Source of the DNA: Acanthacorydalis orientalis
Lineage: Eukaryota > Arthropoda > Insecta > Megaloptera > Corydalidae
Length of the DNA: 64,000 nucleotides
Direction: 5' to 3'
Assembly: GCA_034766995.1 (NCBI GenBank)
Contig: CM068314.1
Coordinates: 17,913,201 to 17,977,200 of the forward strand
Part shown: positions 61,900-64,000 of the stretch, one piece after another
How positions within the stretch are numbered: the stretch's first letter is position 1
How the letters are laid out: every line of letters starts with the position of its first letter
Notes under the pieces: model-generated
Database searches by the model: none
What the model saw: only the letters and a program-made list of their open reading frames with translations
What the model was told of the DNA's origin: nothing
Translations under genes and position numbers: made by a program

Positions 61900-62200
61900 C
61901 ATTCAATTATAGAAATGCAACTTGGTGTGTACAATAGTAAATTCTATTCTGCATTGTTCGTAATCAATACCATCCAACTCTCCTACCTACCATTAATTAT
62001 TAGCGAGCAACCACAGAAGACTGTTTTCAGATACGAATTGATCGCACTAGCTACTAATTAACCCATTACAGTACATTTTATGTCGCTGTTGTGGTGAGGT
62101 ATCAGTTGATTTAATACAACGGACATAATTCGATATATGTGAATACAGCAGACTACTATTGAGCATAGTAATGTTTGACAGGTGAAATAGGTCACATTTC
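61900..62200. other. Balanced-composition island with a 48-codon frame
   Basis: An ATG at 61915 opens MQLGVYNSKFYSALFVINTI and ends at 62061 (ELIALATN). An acceptor-like TGTTTTCAG lies inside it (near 62029). No family is recognised. It lies 600 bp after the signal-peptide candidate on the same strand, but I could not build a convincing spliced gene. Confidence 0.2.
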
Positions 62201-62569
62201 TATCCACAAGAGAACAGATTATGTAACATGTTAAGTGTTTAATTTAATTTATTAACTGAAATGTTAATTTACATTTAGGTAAACTAATATAGATTGCAGG
62301 CAGGTTGTATCTATGTTCCAAAAATAGAAGATATTAAAAGAAATGAAACGCTTGTACTGTTACAATCCTGTAAACAATTTGAAAAGGAATCCAATGTTGT
62401 ATTTCTATTTACTATCATAATATTACTTTACGTTCTATTTTTAAAATATTTTTTATAAACGAATTTCATTTTATAAATAAATCTAATTTATAAATTAATA
62501 TACATTTATTTACTTTTTCTGTCTGTTTTATTTTTATATAAATATATTAATTAGACACCATTAAGGTCA

Positions 62570-62870
62570 CGAAATACATGGTGGAGTGAATAACACGAAT
62601 TCTTACCACTCTATAGGTTAGGGTTTCTGTTCGCTTGACTGGTCAGCTTAAATGAGATTTTTGGTAGTTCTCTCGTTCGTTGTGAGAAAACGTAAGATCC
62701 TAACGTTTCACGGAAAAATGTTTCTTTCGCAATATTTTTTATCCCTTAATGTACACCGGAAAGTATAGAGCAAAAACTTTAACATATCCTATTTTCCGAA
62801 TGTTTGCTGAACTGGGCATTGCGGTTGATGCTATTATTGCTGGATACTTTTTCGATATGAACTCCATACT
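62570..62870. other. Balanced-composition island, non-coding
   Basis: Begins CACCATTAAGGTCACG with an extended nuclear-receptor half-site TTAAGGTCA (62571-62579), the same 9-mer as in the island at 39562. No frame is called. Confidence 0.3.
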
Positions 62871-62910
62871 ACAGTAATTTATATACTTATTTCTTCACAT
62901 ACAAACTTTT

Positions 62911-62989
62911 ATCTCTCTCTTTCTATATATATATATCTATCTATCTACCTACATATTTATCTATCTATCTCTCTCTCTCTATATATAGA
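62911..62989. repeat. (CT)n/(ATCT)n/(TA)n microsatellite
   Basis: CTCTCT, CTATCTAT and TATATA blocks alternate. Confidence 0.94.
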
Positions 62990-64000
62990 CATATAATGAA
63001 AATAATATATATATATATATAGCATTGATTACAAATATTTAGATAATTTAAATTTTGAAAACACAACATTTAAATTACCAAATTGATTAAAAAACACACA
63101 TTTATTATCCGAAGTACAAAATAGAATAAAATACCATTTCACTGAACCTATTAAAATTAAAATTATTATATTTTTAATAAAATTATTATATATTTAAATA
63201 AAAAAGATTGAATGTAATTTGAATATTATACCAGACAAAAATCAAATACCAAGTTGAATTTAAAATTGAATTTTCAGTCAATATTTAATCAATTTTTATG
63301 TCTGAATTCGTATTTAAATTTTTTATGGAGACTTTAAACTTCTTAATATTCAAATTACATTAAACATATTTGTCTAGAATATAAATATCTTATAGAAATA
63401 CCAGAATTTGTATTTTTTTTATAAGTTGTGTACTAATACTCCTGTTGTAATAAATAATAAACATTTAATCGATTTTAAGCAAGTAATATTTGAATTTTAA
63501 GTAAAATTTATTATGAAAAATAGCAGTTATTATTTAACAAGTACTTTTTTTTTATAAAAAAGTGAGAAGAAATAAAATTAGGAACTAAAATACAATTAAT
63601 TAATCCTAATAGAGAAATAATATGTTAACAAATGAAAATCAAAATGATTCAGATTTAAAATAAAATTCAATGACAATTATTTAAAGTAAAAAACGACCAT
63701 ATTTAAAAAATAATCCGAAAGAAATCAATTCGTAAAAATATCGAGTTGACTCAAAGTATCATTTCACTGTTTGTTTCAAACATTATATAAATATAAATAA
63801 AAAAAATATATTTCAGTTCAGCGACAGCGATATGAAAAAAACGCACATACACTCACAAACAGATATATAAACGGGGATGTGTAAGTGTACAAGTTGAAAT
63901 GTATAAAAAGCGTATCCTACATGCAAACGATAATTAACTTTACGCTTTTATGACGTGTACGAACGTTATGTGGTTCATACTTTCTGTAAATGGTTTTAGA
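62990..64000. other. A+T-rich non-coding matrix
   Basis: No gene seen to the end of the window. A slightly better-balanced stretch starts at about 63810 (AGCGACAGCGATATG) but is cut by the window end. Confidence 0.6.

Noticed and set aside
62615..62625. AGGTTAGGGTT resembling insect telomeric TTAGG repeats
   Set aside because: One or two degenerate units only; no array, so not telomeric.
1..64000. CRISPR array, bacterial operons, rRNA, known microRNA seeds, mitochondrial insert
   Set aside because: Looked for by eye on both strands; no spaced direct repeats of the right size, no conserved RNA sequence I recognise, and no mitochondrial coding block.

Overview
This window looks like nuclear DNA from an insect. 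It is extremely A+T-rich (about four fifths by eye) and is broken up every kilobase or so by long (TA)n microsatellites, often joined to (CA)n, (GT)n, (CT)n or (GA)n. It carries several decayed mariner-type transposons with TTAGGTTGG-type ends and TA target sites. That combination is common in bees, ants and wasps, so Hymenoptera is my best guess, but nothing here settles the order. There are no bacterial-style operons, no CRISPR array, and no rRNA or tRNA gene that I can support.

I find no confident host protein-coding gene. Most longer open frames are translations of TA arrays (runs of Tyr-Ile) or chance frames in less A+T-rich DNA. The only protein homology I can defend is to mariner transposases: a near full-length, multiply broken DD34D copy at about 42267-43289 (+), and two internally deleted elements at 46877-47421 and 53024-53586. 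The latter two lie in the same orientation and keep only the N-terminal part of a transposase on the minus strand. Smaller non-autonomous elements are a 153-bp mariner-like MITE (21133-21285), a roughly 235-bp element with GGGTG-type ends (5043-5278), a 92-bp foldback element (56269-56360) and a GC-rich block at 4085-4450 that may be a solo LTR or a structured foldback.

The other main structure is a mosaic. About 35 islands of 150-550 bp with near-balanced composition are spaced roughly 1-3 kb apart in the A+T-rich matrix, and many sit next to a (TA)n array. They are mostly non-coding and contain palindromes and sites resembling transcription-factor motifs. A simple reading is that the window is a gene desert or a very long intron whose islands are conserved non-coding elements, possibly with a few small exons. 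The best exon candidates are 61225-61323 (signal-peptide-like ORF behind a splice-acceptor-like site), 26137-26222 and 15100-15308 (ORFs running into strong donor-like sites), 31623-31829 and 44337-44474. None is established.

I see no clear new biological system. The items most worth checking are the structured GC-rich block near 4.2 kb, the foldback at 56.3 kb, the deletion-derivative mariners, and the island/microsatellite mosaic. Short (TA)n tracts under about 40 bp (for example near 3135, 7739, 9837, 10081, 23128, 29393, 32738, 36693, 37982, 43568, 48584, 54731, 57290, 59590 and 63007) are not listed one by one.
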